DNA from: Bin87 sp965115825
GTDB taxonomy: Bacteria > Chloroflexota > Dehalococcoidia > Lucifugimonadales > UBA3495
Reading direction: 5' to 3'
Length of the DNA stretch: 64,000 bases
NCBI GenBank assembly: GCA_965115825.1
Contig: OZ220464.1
Location: 3,038,001-3,102,000, forward strand
Under the pieces are notes generated by a model. The model saw only the letters and a program-made list of their open reading frames with translations, was not told the origin of the DNA and searched no databases. Shown one piece after another: positions 42,617 to 50,684 of this stretch. Positions within the stretch are counted from its first letter, which is position 1; each line of letters begins with the position of its first letter. The position numbers were made by a program, and so were the translations under genes.

Positions 42617-43042
42617 CCGTCTCCGCTGATGCGGCGCCGCTTCACCGCTGCCTTGCCCTTCCGTCCTCCTGCCTTCCGCGTTGGCATAGTTGGCAAAGCC
42701 CCCGGCGTCGCGTATGCGCCGGATGCGTGGCCGGTCGCGGGCCAGCCAGAGCGTCTGCGTCACTATCGTCAGCAGGATGCCCGGCGCAACCAGGGCGAGC
42801 AGCGTCGGGTCGTCAAGCAAAGGACCCCCGTCCTGTATCCGCAATCGCGTGCGCAGGAATATAAAGCCGCCCCCTACGATTAGCCAGGCCCACGACAATG
42901 CCCCCGAAACTACGCCGTTGTGCCATGGCGAGCGTATGAACAGGATGGCGCTGCACGGCCACCACACAAAAGTAGGAACAATGAACCAGCCCTGATAGTA
43001 CCAGGGCTTAAGGGCGTCAGGCGGCTCCGGCGGCGGCGACAT
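42575..43042 (-). CDS. Small membrane protein of unknown function
   Basis: 155 residues from ATG 43042, whose ATG overlaps the TGA of the upstream 90-residue gene (ATGA). MSPPPEPPDALKPWYYQGWF leads into three hydrophobic segments (PTFVWWPCSAILFI, GALSWAWLIVGGGFIFL, ALVAPGILLTIVTQTLWLA) and a long very basic tail (HQRRRSNRGSVRSRRRRR). N-terminal Pro-rich followed by W-Y-Q-G-W-F is a pattern of small uncharacterised membrane proteins. The C-terminal 30 residues overlap the end of surE on the other strand and may be frame noise. Function unknown. Confidence 0.55.
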   Translation of the reverse strand: MSPPPEPPDALKPWYYQGWFIVPTFVWWPCSAILFIRSPWHNGVVSGALSWAWLIVGGGFIFLRTRLRIQDGGPLLDDPTLLALVAPGILLTIVTQTLWLARDRPRIRRIRDAGGFANYANAEGRRTEGQGSGEAAPHQRRRSNRGSVRSRRRRR

Positions 43043-43314
43043 CAGTTGCGGGCCAGCAGTACGTGAAACTCCAGCTCCCCAATGTGCCGGCCCTCGTTGA
43101 TTGTCGCCGCCGCATACTCCAGACACATCCGGGCAAAGCCGGGATATTCGTACACGTTGCGCCCCAGCGCCACGCGAGGAATCCCCGCTTCCAGGTCAAC
43201 TTCCAGATAGTTGGGGTCGTCGTCAATTACGCGCAGTTCAACGTCGCGGTTGGTTATCCGTTCCAGCTTGTCCTGCATACGAGACAGGAATACCTCATCT
43301 TCCATAGCCAACAT
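43042..43314 (-). CDS. 90-residue conserved-looking soluble protein, unknown function
   Basis: Reads MLAMEDEVFLSRMQDKLERI, then DVELRVIDDDPNYLEVDLEAG and VALGRNVYEYPGFARMCLEY with an ending EGRHIGELEFHVLLARN. An alpha-beta fold with acidic strands is likely. No signal peptide or membrane segment. It is coupled to the membrane protein downstream by a stop-start overlap and lies 17 bp after the Uma2 gene, forming a short minus-strand cluster. I do not recognise the family. The second Met (MEDEV) is an equally good start. Confidence 0.6.
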   Translation of the reverse strand: MLAMEDEVFLSRMQDKLERITNRDVELRVIDDDPNYLEVDLEAGIPRVALGRNVYEYPGFARMCLEYAAATINEGRHIGELEFHVLLARN

Positions 43315-43331
43315 TCTCCACGGCCCGCGGT

Positions 43332-44021
43332 TCAGGCCATATTCTCAAAAATCCGCGCCCGAACGTCAAAAGCGAAACCCGGCATAACATCCTCCCCCGT
43401 CAGAGTCTCCGGGTCGTAAAGCGTTTCCGGTTCCCGCCCTGGCCGGTAGATTGATACCGTCCTCCGCTCCGCATTTATGATCCAGGCCAGGCGCGTGCCG
43501 TTGGCGATGAACATCTGCGCCTTTGCCGCCAACTGCGGCCCGCGATTGGATGGCGAAACGATTTCACAGATGAAATCAGAAACAATCGATGCGAAGGGCG
43601 GACGGCGCTCCTCATCGGTGGCGGCGTTCCAGCGTTCATCCGAAAACCAGATTGCATCAGGCCCTGCCCGTGAGCCGTCCGGCATCCGGAAACGTCCGGA
43701 GGGGCCGCCTGCTTTCCCGTCTCTGCTCCTCGCATAAAGCCCAACATCTGCCGTTATTTCAGTCTCATGCCAGTACCCTGGGATTCCAGTGGGAGGCATA
43801 ATTTTCAGCTCCCCGCCGGCCGTGATTTCAAACGCGCCCAGGCTGTCCTTGTTGCGGGCGGCGAATGCCTCAAGCCATTCGTCCAAGCCCGGGTCGTCTA
43901 GCGACTGTCCAAACTCGAACAACGGTATCAAGAAGTTTCCAACCTCCGGCATATCCGTCGCTGCGCCCAATAGGCCGAAGGCTGCCGGCGCCGGGGATGT
44001 TTGCAGTCGGGCAGTAGTCAT
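43332..44021 (-). CDS. Uma2-family (DUF820) putative endonuclease
   Basis: 229 residues. GGELKIMPPTGIPGYWHETEI, RMPDGSRAGPDAIWFSDERW, FICEIVSPSNR and GTRLAWIINAERRTVSIYRPG form the PD-(D/E)xK-like core of the Uma2 family: a P-D-x-A strand, then E-x-x-S with the acidic residue, then the W-I/V-I-x-P strand. Uma2 proteins are abundant in Chloroflexota and Cyanobacteria, but their natural target is unknown. An N-terminal extension of about 40 residues (with FGLLGAATDMPEVGNF) precedes the core. It stands alone apart from the two small downstream genes. Confidence 0.85.
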   Translation of the reverse strand: MTTARLQTSPAPAAFGLLGAATDMPEVGNFLIPLFEFGQSLDDPGLDEWLEAFAARNKDSLGAFEITAGGELKIMPPTGIPGYWHETEITADVGLYARSRDGKAGGPSGRFRMPDGSRAGPDAIWFSDERWNAATDEERRPPFASIVSDFICEIVSPSNRGPQLAAKAQMFIANGTRLAWIINAERRTVSIYRPGREPETLYDPETLTGEDVMPGFAFDVRARIFENMA

Positions 44022-44126
44022 GGTGCGCCTGGGGCTGTCGCTTTTGACGGTATTGTATCAGGTATCGCCGTAACGCATAAGAACTATAGCGCGTACGCCC
44101 CATCCTTTGCCGCCCAACCGGCCGCC

Positions 44127-45476
44127 TTACAGCGGCGGCGCCAACTCTATGCCCAATACCGCCTCGCACCACGCCGCCACCGACAGGAGACGTCCTTCCG
44201 CAAAAGGAGACGTCACCAGCTGGATGCTCATAGGCAGCCCGGACTCCGCCAGACCCGACGGCAGCGCAATGGCTGGCAAGCCGCAGGACGTCCATGGCCC
44301 CTGAAAGGACGGGTCACCCGTGTTCGTGCGATCCGGTTGCGCCGGCGACGGAGTAGCCGGCGTAAGCAGCGCGTCGCACTGCTGCGACAGCTTTTGCATA
44401 TCGTCAATGAACCCTCGTCGCCGTTCCAGCGCCCGGGAGTACGTGATGGCGTCCGTCGCCAGCCCCTCAGCCAGCATCGCGCGCAGCTTGGGCTGGTACT
44501 CCTCCGCTTGCCGACGATACATCGGTTCGTGAAAAGCGGCAGCCTCCACCGACATAATCAGCCGCTGGTCATCATAGGCGGTTTCAATGCTGTCCGGCAT
44601 CGGCAGCTCTTCAATCTCGGCGCCGGCTTTAGCCAGCCGCTCCGCTGTGCCGTCCAGATGGCGCCTGGTCTCCGCGTCCGCCCTCTCGTAAAAGTAGCGA
44701 CGCAGCAGCCCGATACGAGGCTCAGCCGGCCCCGATACGGCGGTGAGGTAATCTCCCACTGGCTCCCGGGACGACACCGGGTCTGCCCCGTCGGGCCCGG
44801 CCATAACCTGCAACAGCAAGGCCGCGTCTTCCACCGAGCGCGTCAGCCAGCCCACAGTGTCCAGGTTCCAGCTGACCGGGACTACGCCGTGCCGACTCAC
44901 CCGGCCGAAAGTCGGTTTGAATCCCGCCACGCCGTTGTACGCCGCCGGCCGCAGCACCGAGCCAACCGTCTGCGAGCCCAGCGCGGCCGGACACATCCGG
45001 GCCGCCACTGCCACTGCTGAGCCGCTGCTGCTGCCGCCCGGCGTGTGCGCCCTGTTCCACGGGTTGAAAGTGGGCGACGGATCCAGGCAGGCGAACTCAG
45101 TGGTAACCGCCTTCCCCAGCATAATCGCGCCGGCCCGCTTAAGCAGCGTCAGCGACGCCGCGTCGCAGTCCGGCACAAAGTCCTTATAAACCTCGCTGCC
45201 CGCCCGCGTCGGTATGCCGGCGGTGTAGTAAATGTCCTTTACCCCGACGGGTACGCCGTGCAACGGGCCGAGCGGTCGGCCGGCACCGGCCATGTCATCG
45301 GCGGCGCGCGCGTCAGCCAAAACCGTTTCGCGGTCAACATAAACCCACGCCAGCAGCTGCCCGTCCAACGCCTCAATGCGATTGAGGCAGGCCTCCGCCA
45401 GCTCCACCGCGGTAATCTGTCCGGCAGCGATGGCCCGGGCGGCTTGGGCGGCGGTAAGTTCATTGGGATTCGGCAT
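44127..45476 (-). CDS. Amidase-signature-family hydrolase (first of two)
   Basis: 449 residues from ATG 45476 with ggaggcgctgcacc upstream. The Ser-cisSer-Lys triad is visible as VPVGVKDIY (Lys), GGSSSGSAVAVAARM (cis-Ser) and GSQTVGSVLRPAAYNG (nucleophile). Family members hydrolyse amides, ureas or carbamates, or act in tRNA-dependent amidation. The C-terminal part has TPATPSPAQPD and LPSGLAESGLPMSIQLV. G-S-Q-T-V-G replaces the commoner G-T-D-T-G-G, as in a subset of amidases. It follows the second amidase by 26 bp, so the pair form an operon. The substrate is unknown. Confidence 0.85.
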   Translation of the reverse strand: MPNPNELTAAQAARAIAAGQITAVELAEACLNRIEALDGQLLAWVYVDRETVLADARAADDMAGAGRPLGPLHGVPVGVKDIYYTAGIPTRAGSEVYKDFVPDCDAASLTLLKRAGAIMLGKAVTTEFACLDPSPTFNPWNRAHTPGGSSSGSAVAVAARMCPAALGSQTVGSVLRPAAYNGVAGFKPTFGRVSRHGVVPVSWNLDTVGWLTRSVEDAALLLQVMAGPDGADPVSSREPVGDYLTAVSGPAEPRIGLLRRYFYERADAETRRHLDGTAERLAKAGAEIEELPMPDSIETAYDDQRLIMSVEAAAFHEPMYRRQAEEYQPKLRAMLAEGLATDAITYSRALERRRGFIDDMQKLSQQCDALLTPATPSPAQPDRTNTGDPSFQGPWTSCGLPAIALPSGLAESGLPMSIQLVTSPFAEGRLLSVAAWCEAVLGIELAPPL

Positions 45477-45502
45477 GGTGCAGCGCCTCCGTTTCCGCTC
45501 GA

Positions 45503-46930
45503 TTATACGCCCGGCGGCCGGCGCTCGCCCCACTCAGTAGCTTGTTCGTAAGCGTAGGCGAGGCGAAAGAGGGTGGTCTCGTCAAAGGCCCGCCCAGCGA
45601 TTTGCAGGCCAATGGGCAGACCTGAGGCGGTAAAGCCACAGTTGATTGACAACGCCGGCAGGTTCGCCAGGTTGAAAGGCGCTGTGAACCCCCGTCGCCC
45701 CTTGAACCCGGCGATTACGTCAGCCTTCGTGCCCAGGCCGGCTGACTCCGGTATCGGCGTCGCCGGCGCCGACGACGCCGGCATAATCAGTGCGTCCACA
45801 TCCTCCAGTGTTGCCAGAATCTGACGGCGCAGCGCCTCCCGCAGACGCATTGCTTTCTGATACGCCTTGGCCGGTATTACGCTGCCCATCAACAGGCGCA
45901 CCTGGTTGTTGTGGTCCAACTCTCGCAGCCGCTCCGTAGCGATAATGTCCCAGTTCAGCGTTGCGGCGTCGCTGCTGATGATGGCATAGGAAATCTCCGA
46001 CGAGTTAACTATAAGCGGTATGGAAACATCTCGGACTTCAGCCCCCTGCCCGGCCAAGACTTTCGTCGCGGCCATCACCGCCTCGCGCACCTCCGGGTCA
46101 TTCGCGTCGCTATGGACGCGCTCAACCACGATGCCCAACTTCAGGCCCCGAACATTCCCGTCCAGCGCGGCGGCGTAGTCCGGCACGGGTACGTCCCACG
46201 TTTGCGCGTCCTTGGGATCATGCCCTGCAATTGCCGCCAGCGTGTGCGCGCAGTCCGTAACCGTCCGCGAAATCGGCCCCACCGTGTCCATCGACCAGCT
46301 TGCCCCGAACACCCCATGCCGGCTTACCCTGCCGAATGTAGGGCGTATCCCCACCAGCCCGCAGAAAGCTGCCGGCCCTCGGATGCTCCCGCCCGTATCC
46401 TCTCCCAGCGACGTAGCGCACAGAAACGCCGCCGTCGCCGCCCCCGACCCGCTGCTCGACGTGCCCGGATTCCTCCGGGTGTCCCACGGATTCCGCGGCC
46501 GACCGTAAGGATGGCGGAAAGCGTCGCCGCTGGCGTACTCGCTCATGTTCAGCTTGCCCAGCAGCACTGTGCCGGCGTCCCGCAGCTTCGCCATCACCGT
46601 AGCGTCATCGCCGGGAACGTTCTCCGCCAGAATCGTCGACCCGTTGGTCGTCACGATTCCCGCTGTATCGAACTGGTCCTTCACCGCCACCGGCACGCCG
46701 TGCAGCGGCCCCCGCCGGTTGCCTGCGGCAATCTCGGCGTCAGCCTGCTGCGCGTCCGACCGCGCCCGTTCCGCCGTAACCGTAATGTACGATGCATAGT
46801 TGCCGTCCAGCAGGGCGATGCGTTCCAGATACAGCTCCGTCGCCTCTGCCGAAGACACTTCGCCCGCTGCAATGCGCGCTCCCAGCTCCGTAGCCGAAAG
46901 ATAGCAGATACTCTCCTTCGCCATAATCAT
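45503..46930 (-). CDS. Amidase-signature-family hydrolase, GatA-like (second of two)
   Basis: 475 residues. LHGVPVAVKDQFDTAGI holds the catalytic lysine, NPGTSSSGSGAATAAFLC the cis-serine and SLGEDTGGSIRGPAAFCG the nucleophile, so the full triad is present. The overall resemblance is to GatA/6-aminohexanoate-hydrolase-type enzymes. There is no gatB nearby, which argues against a role in tRNA amidation and for hydrolysis of a small amide. The ATG at 46930 overlaps the end of the small upstream gene by four bases; a second ATG six bases later (MAKES) is an alternative start. Confidence 0.88.
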   Translation of the reverse strand: MIMAKESICYLSATELGARIAAGEVSSAEATELYLERIALLDGNYASYITVTAERARSDAQQADAEIAAGNRRGPLHGVPVAVKDQFDTAGIVTTNGSTILAENVPGDDATVMAKLRDAGTVLLGKLNMSEYASGDAFRHPYGRPRNPWDTRRNPGTSSSGSGAATAAFLCATSLGEDTGGSIRGPAAFCGLVGIRPTFGRVSRHGVFGASWSMDTVGPISRTVTDCAHTLAAIAGHDPKDAQTWDVPVPDYAAALDGNVRGLKLGIVVERVHSDANDPEVREAVMAATKVLAGQGAEVRDVSIPLIVNSSEISYAIISSDAATLNWDIIATERLRELDHNNQVRLLMGSVIPAKAYQKAMRLREALRRQILATLEDVDALIMPASSAPATPIPESAGLGTKADVIAGFKGRRGFTAPFNLANLPALSINCGFTASGLPIGLQIAGRAFDETTLFRLAYAYEQATEWGERRPPGV

Positions 46931-47127
46931 GCCTCCTGCTTCCGCGCTGTATCCGACACAATAATGGGTAGCGGTTCAATCCCCGCCACATCCGGCTCCG
47001 TGATGGCCTCTAACGCCTCCAGCAGGCCGTTCAAAGACTCCCGAACCTCCGGCAGCAAATCCCCCGGTATCTCGATTCCCGCGGACTTGGCCAGCGCCAG
47101 CGCCTCCCCATCGTTCAAATCTGCCAT
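46927..47127 (-). CDS. Small amidase partner, GatC/AtzG-like
   Basis: 66 residues from ATG 47127 after ggagagacgctt. MADLNDGEALALAKSAGIEI then PEVRESLNGLLEALEAI and a short tail. Two helices with an L-x-x-L spacing resemble AtzG/GatC-type chaperone subunits, which wrap around the amidase. The stop overlaps the amidase ATG (ATGA), as expected for a subunit pair. Resemblance is judged by helix layout and context rather than a strong signature. The longer upstream open frame is not supported. Confidence 0.6.
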   Translation of the reverse strand: MADLNDGEALALAKSAGIEIPGDLLPEVRESLNGLLEALEAITEPDVAGIEPLPIIVSDTARKQEA

Positions 47128-47178
47128 AAGCGTCTCTCCTTGTGCCAATAAAAACGAAAGCCGGCCAACTCCCCGGCC

Positions 47179-47201
47179 GGCGCCGCAATTGTGGCGGCGC
47201 C
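47179..47201. other. GC-rich hairpin upstream of the amidase operon
   Basis: ggcgccgc-aattgtg-gcggcgcc: perfect 8-bp arms with a 7-base loop. It is the only clear structure in 47128-47488, which otherwise shows no gene. It may end transcription from the LRR side or lie in the amidase leader. Confidence 0.3.
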
Positions 47202-47488
47202 TCGCCCGCTTGTCAACGCTGCCCCAATGCCGCCAACCCTTTGGCGGCGCTCCACCGCCGCATTCACTCCTCCATCTCCATGAAGGAACTGCCCTTACCC
47301 GCTGCAAAGAGCGCTTTCTAACCGTCGTTCCGGCGAAAGTCTCAACCCATGTCCCCATGCTCCGATACAGGGCCGCAACCCAGACCCTGGGCAGGCCCAA
47401 TCCTGAAATCCTCAATCCGGATTGAGACGGCGCTTCTACTTCCCATCCGTGACTGGATACGGATCGCCCGCCTTGGGTCGCCGTCACC

Positions 47489-48544
47489 CTAGTTGCAGTC
47501 CGGCAACCCCGCTTCATCCATGTCATTGTTGGGAGCCTCACGGAAGGTAGCCGGCACGCACCCGGTGAATTGATTGCCTACAAGGGACAACCATGTCAAG
47601 TTGCCGAGGTTCTCCAGCTCCGCCGGTATCTCCCCCGTCAACTGATTGACTTGGAGATACAAGTCTTCCAAGTTGACGAGATTACCCAGTTCCGCCGGTA
47701 TCTCACCCTCCAACCGATTATCGTGGAGAACCAACTCTTCCATGCTGCCGATACTCCCCAGTTCCGCCGGTATCTTACCCTCCAACTGATTGTCTCCCAG
47801 CCACAACACCCCCAAGTTGGCCAGGTTCCCCAGCTCCGCCGGGATCTCGCCCGTTAATCGGTTCCCGTTGAGCCACAGGTGCTCCAAGTTGACGAGGTTC
47901 CCCAGCTCCGCCGGGATCTCCCCCTCCAACAGATTGTTGTTTAGATATAAATGCTCTAAGTTGGCCAGGTTCCCCAGCTCCGCCGGCATCTCGCCCTCCA
48001 ACTCGTTAGAGTGGAGGGACAATTTGGTCACACAGCCGTTGCCGTCGGTAACGACCCCATACCAATCATCCAATGGCGCATCCTTATCCAGCCAATTGTC
48101 GTTGCTAGTCCAGTCTGGGCCGCCTGTGGCGTGGTAAAGCGCCTCCAGCGCGCCCCGGTCGGCGCAGATACGAGCCGTTGGGGTTGGCGCGCCGGCAGTC
48201 TCCGTTGGAACGAGGATAGGATAAGGCGTAGCGGGAGCGGCCGGGGTGTACGTCGGGTAAAGCGTGTAGGTCGGATAAGGCGTAGCGGGAGCGGCCGGAG
48301 TGTACGTCGGGTAAGGCGTGTAGGTCGGATAAAGCGTAGCGGTTGGAACAGTCGCCAATGGGAACCCGGCAGATGAGATCCACCCATTCCCATCCTGGCT
48401 GGAGGCCAGAAGGTATGCCGTCATCGCCGCCAACAGCCCGATGAGCAGCCCAATAAGGATGACAGCAAGCAGCATCCTCAGCCGCCGGGGAATGCGCCGG
48501 CCTCGGTCATCGCGGGCGTCGTATGAAACGTAATAGTCTGCCAC
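47489..48544 (-). CDS. Membrane-anchored leucine-rich-repeat protein with a Pro/Thr/Tyr-rich stalk
   Basis: 351 residues, GTG start. A cytoplasmic basic segment (RRIPRRLRMLL) leads into one transmembrane helix (AVILIGLLIGLLAAMTAYLL). A stalk of repeated YPTYTP and AAPATPYP units follows, then a CADRGALEALYHATGGPDW cap and about seven plant-type leucine-rich repeats of the form LEGEIPAELGNL-NLE-L-L-N. It ends TGCVPATFREAPNNDM...DC, where two cysteines may seal the fold. Type II orientation puts the repeats outside the cell. Proteins like this are proposed adhesion or ligand-binding factors; the ligand is unknown. The repeats are uniform enough to invite recombination. Confidence 0.85.
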   Translation of the reverse strand: MADYYVSYDARDDRGRRIPRRLRMLLAVILIGLLIGLLAAMTAYLLASSQDGNGWISSAGFPLATVPTATLYPTYTPYPTYTPAAPATPYPTYTLYPTYTPAAPATPYPILVPTETAGAPTPTARICADRGALEALYHATGGPDWTSNDNWLDKDAPLDDWYGVVTDGNGCVTKLSLHSNELEGEMPAELGNLANLEHLYLNNNLLEGEIPAELGNLVNLEHLWLNGNRLTGEIPAELGNLANLGVLWLGDNQLEGKIPAELGSIGSMEELVLHDNRLEGEIPAELGNLVNLEDLYLQVNQLTGEIPAELENLGNLTWLSLVGNQFTGCVPATFREAPNNDMDEAGLPDCN

Positions 48545-48638
48545 GAGGCAATACTCCGATCCTGCAACCGCTGGCGCTGGGTTGAGTTAGTTCCCTGAAT
48601 CACACCGGATTCCCTTGCGCTGTGATTTGATAGCCAAC

Positions 48639-48750
48639 CCCCACAACGCCAAAATCCCGCATACTCCCGATTCTACCTCGGCGGCCAGGCGTCCACCTTT
48701 GACGTGGGCGGCCCCACAACGCCAAAATCCCGCATACTCCCGATTCTACC
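48639..48750. repeat. 39-bp direct repeat pair
   Basis: ccccacaacgccaaaatccc... occurs at 48639-48677 and again at 48712-48750, exact over 39 bases and 73 bases apart. It lies in non-coding DNA between the LRR gene and the terminator. Only two copies, so not a CRISPR array. Apart from these repeats and the hairpin at 48920, 48545-48985 holds no supported gene. Confidence 0.7.
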
Positions 48751-48919
48751 ACTGAACCCTACCGCCGCCCAGCCGATGCTTTGCAATAGATAGAACCTTC
48801 GAGTTCTCCATACCGTTACCGTCCAAACGGCACAGCGGTACAAACGTTCCGCGCAGCTGGAAAGGCAAATCTGCTCCCAACCAGCGTACGCTTTTCTGAA
48901 GCAACCTAATCGCCCCCTA

Positions 48920-48952
48920 CCGGGCCGGCTCATTGAGCCGGCCCGGTTTTTT
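48920..48952 (+). terminator. Strong intrinsic terminator
   Basis: ccgggccggctca / tgagccggcccgg perfect 13-bp arms around a single t, followed by TTTTTT. There is no plus-strand gene immediately upstream (the LRR gene is on the minus strand), so it may terminate a short unrecognised RNA from 48750-48920. Confidence 0.7.
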
Positions 48953-48985
48953 ACCCACGCTCCAGACCCGACCAAGGAAACTTCC

Positions 48986-49221
48986 ATGCCCCAAAACTCA
49001 TCTACCCCATCGGCGTTATCGGCAGCGTCGCCGGAAATCGCGCCAGCGTCGCGCTAACACATTTCTTACCTCCGGACCGGCTGAATGACAACGCTCCCGC
49101 GGCGCTGTGGATCCACCAACCCGTCAACAACGCCACGGCTGAGCTCCGAGGACACATCTCAGAAGTCAGGGGCAGCACGACCGTATTTGCCGTTGTAGCA
49201 ACGATGATTGATTCTCGCTGA
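48986..49221 (+). pseudogene. Possible short gene with a broken start
   Basis: A 75-codon open stretch (48994-49221) reads like protein: KLIYPIGVIGSVAGNRASV, then FLPPDRLNDNAPAALWIH and GHISEVRGSTTVFAVVATM. It has the high third-position GC of the neighbouring genes. Its natural start would be ATG 48986, but ATGCCCCAAAACTC is two bases too long: ATGCCCAAACTC would give MPKLIYPIG. Homopolymer errors or real slippage are both possible. The ending with its alternating strands recalls hotdog-fold proteins, but I do not assign it. Confidence 0.3.
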
Positions 49222-49282
49222 CCGGAAGACCAGGAACCTTTACAGCCGGATGGTTGGGTGTACCTGGCCATGCCTGACTCAT

Positions 49283-49612
49283 TCATGCCGAGCCGCCGGC
49301 AGCGTCGCTTCCAGCCGAGCAAGTAGGTTTTGACTCGGTCAGGTCGGGGGGGGGGGGGGGGGGGGGGGGGGCATCGTTATCGCTAATGATGTCGACGTGG
49401 AAGTCGAACAGTTCGGCCATCGGTACGCCCAGCTGCGCGGCGATGGCGACGATGATCTTCAGAGATGGGTTATGGATGCCGCGCTCGATGCCGGACAGGT
49501 AGGTTACATGTATCTCGGCATCGTGGGCCAGATTTTCCAAGGTGGCGTGCTGGCGTTTGCGCAGTTCTCTGATTCGCTGGCCAAAGGCTTGTTGGTAGGC
49601 GTTCACGTTCAT
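49283..49612 (-). CDS. XRE-family transcriptional regulator with a 26-base homopolymer in its 3' part
   Basis: 109 residues. The N-terminal helix-turn-helix FGQRIRELRKRQHATLENLA, HVTYLSGIERGIHNPSLKII and VPMAELFDF are classic XRE (Cro/CI-type) signatures, probably binding operator DNA as a dimer. After SDNDA the frame meets a run of 26 C (G on the plus strand, 49346-49371) coding for eight prolines, then a short tail. The tract length sets the reading frame of the last 20 or so residues, so slippage would change or truncate the tail without touching the DNA-binding domain. Divergent from a DUF805 gene 113 bp away, which it may regulate. Confidence 0.75.
   Translation of the reverse strand: MNVNAYQQAFGQRIRELRKRQHATLENLAHDAEIHVTYLSGIERGIHNPSLKIIVAIAAQLGVPMAELFDFHVDIISDNDAPPPPPPPPDLTESKPTCSAGSDAAGGSA
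49346..49371. repeat. 26-base G homopolymer
   Basis: Uninterrupted poly-G inside the XRE regulator gene, by far the longest homopolymer in the window. Lengths like this are unstable in replication and are also hard to sequence and assemble. Confidence 0.9.
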
Positions 49613-49725
49613 AGGGAAGGATGGTAGCGGCGGGGAACCGGCTTAGCCATAGCATATATTCTATTGGCAGGAGAGCAAAAGGTGATTATTAATGATGGCG
49701 AAATTTCCGATTTGGAGAAGATCAA

Positions 49726-50064
49726 ATGCCATTCGTTGAGCCTTTTCTGAGGTACGCCGACTTCTCGGGGAGGTCTACCAGGTTTGAGTACTGGACGTTC
49801 TACCCGGTCCACCTTGCCATCGTCACTGTCCTGTGGATCATGGTGTTCACAACCAGCTGGTGGCTGCTCATCTTGTTGGGCATCTATCAACTGGCGACCA
49901 TCATCCCCCGTTGGTCCCTGGGGGTCCGGCGTCTCCATGATACTGGGCGTTCCGGCTGGTGGCTTCTGTTGCTTTTCGTGCCATTTTTTGGCTTTTTCAT
50001 CCTCCTCTTCTTCAATCTGACGGGCAGCGACGGAAACAACGAATACGGGCCTGAACCAAGATGA
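49726..50064 (+). CDS. DUF805 family membrane protein
   Basis: 112 residues starting after ggagaagatcaa. YADFSGRSTRFEYWTFYPVHL and LGVRRLHDTGRSGWWLLL are the two hallmark segments of DUF805, with four hydrophobic helices in all (VTVLWIMVF, WLLILLGIYQLATII, the segment after SGWW and the C-terminal VPFFGFFILLFF). The family is widespread and uncharacterised; the soluble tail ends GSDGNNEYGP. It diverges from the XRE gene and is followed by a PH-domain membrane protein 43 bp downstream, so the two may be cotranscribed. Confidence 0.88.
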   Translation: MPFVEPFLRYADFSGRSTRFEYWTFYPVHLAIVTVLWIMVFTTSWWLLILLGIYQLATIIPRWSLGVRRLHDTGRSGWWLLLLFVPFFGFFILLFFNLTGSDGNNEYGPEPR

Positions 50065-50107
50065 GCCTTTCGCTCGGATGCCATTCAATCGCAGGAGTGC
50101 CTTCATC

Positions 50108-50527
50108 ATGCTCGCTCACACTTCATCCCCGCTTTTACCTGGAGAGGAAGTGGTGTATGTCGCAACCACTAATATGTCGCGCTTTTACGCCACCATAGGG
50201 TGCGGCGTAGTGGTTGGATTTTTCTTTTTCTTGCTGCCGGCCGTAATTATGGTAGTCGTTGCCCTGATACAGCGGGACAGGTTCAAAAATGCGGAATGCC
50301 TGGTGACTACACAGCGAATCATCGTGCATCGCTGGGGCAACAACCGCATCGTCGCATATCAGCATGATGAGGTCGCCAGCATCACTCGCGCCGGATCGCT
50401 GTTCAAGGCGGTAATCATCCGCGGCACAGATGGGCGGAGGGTAAAGCTTGAGAACGTAGAAAGCGATTGGGAGCTTGTTGAAAAAGCGCAAGAGGCGATA
50501 TCGGCAAGCTGTTCCGGACAACCCTGA
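50108..50527 (+). CDS. Bacterial PH-domain (bPH2-like) membrane protein
   Basis: 139 residues from ATG 50108, with gcaggagtgcc ten bases upstream. LLPGEEVVYVATTNMSRFYA begins, then a membrane stretch (TIGCGVVVGFFFFLLPAVIMVVVALI) and a PH-like domain: FKNAECLVTTQRIIVHRW, then YQHDEVASITRAGSLFKAVI, GTDGRRVKLENVES and a C-terminal helix. The pattern E-c-L-V-T-T-Q-R-I-I is typical of bacterial PH domains. Binding partner unknown. The stretch 50528-50684 after it holds no other gene. Confidence 0.65.
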   Translation: MLAHTSSPLLPGEEVVYVATTNMSRFYATIGCGVVVGFFFFLLPAVIMVVVALIQRDRFKNAECLVTTQRIIVHRWGNNRIVAYQHDEVASITRAGSLFKAVIIRGTDGRRVKLENVESDWELVEKAQEAISASCSGQP

Positions 50528-50684
50528 CAGTCCCACGACGTCCTCACATCAGCAATAGTCTCAATTCGCGCTGGCGCGCTGGCGGTCGTGGCCGCCGCTG
50601 GCGCGTCAGCGATCCCGCTGTCGCAAACACAAAACCGCATCAAACGAAATCAAACCGAACTCGATTGCAGGAGGATTGAACACG

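Noticed and set aside
48639..48750. CRISPR array from the repeated 39-mer
   Set aside because: Only two copies, a single spacer-like interval, no cas gene and no further repeat.
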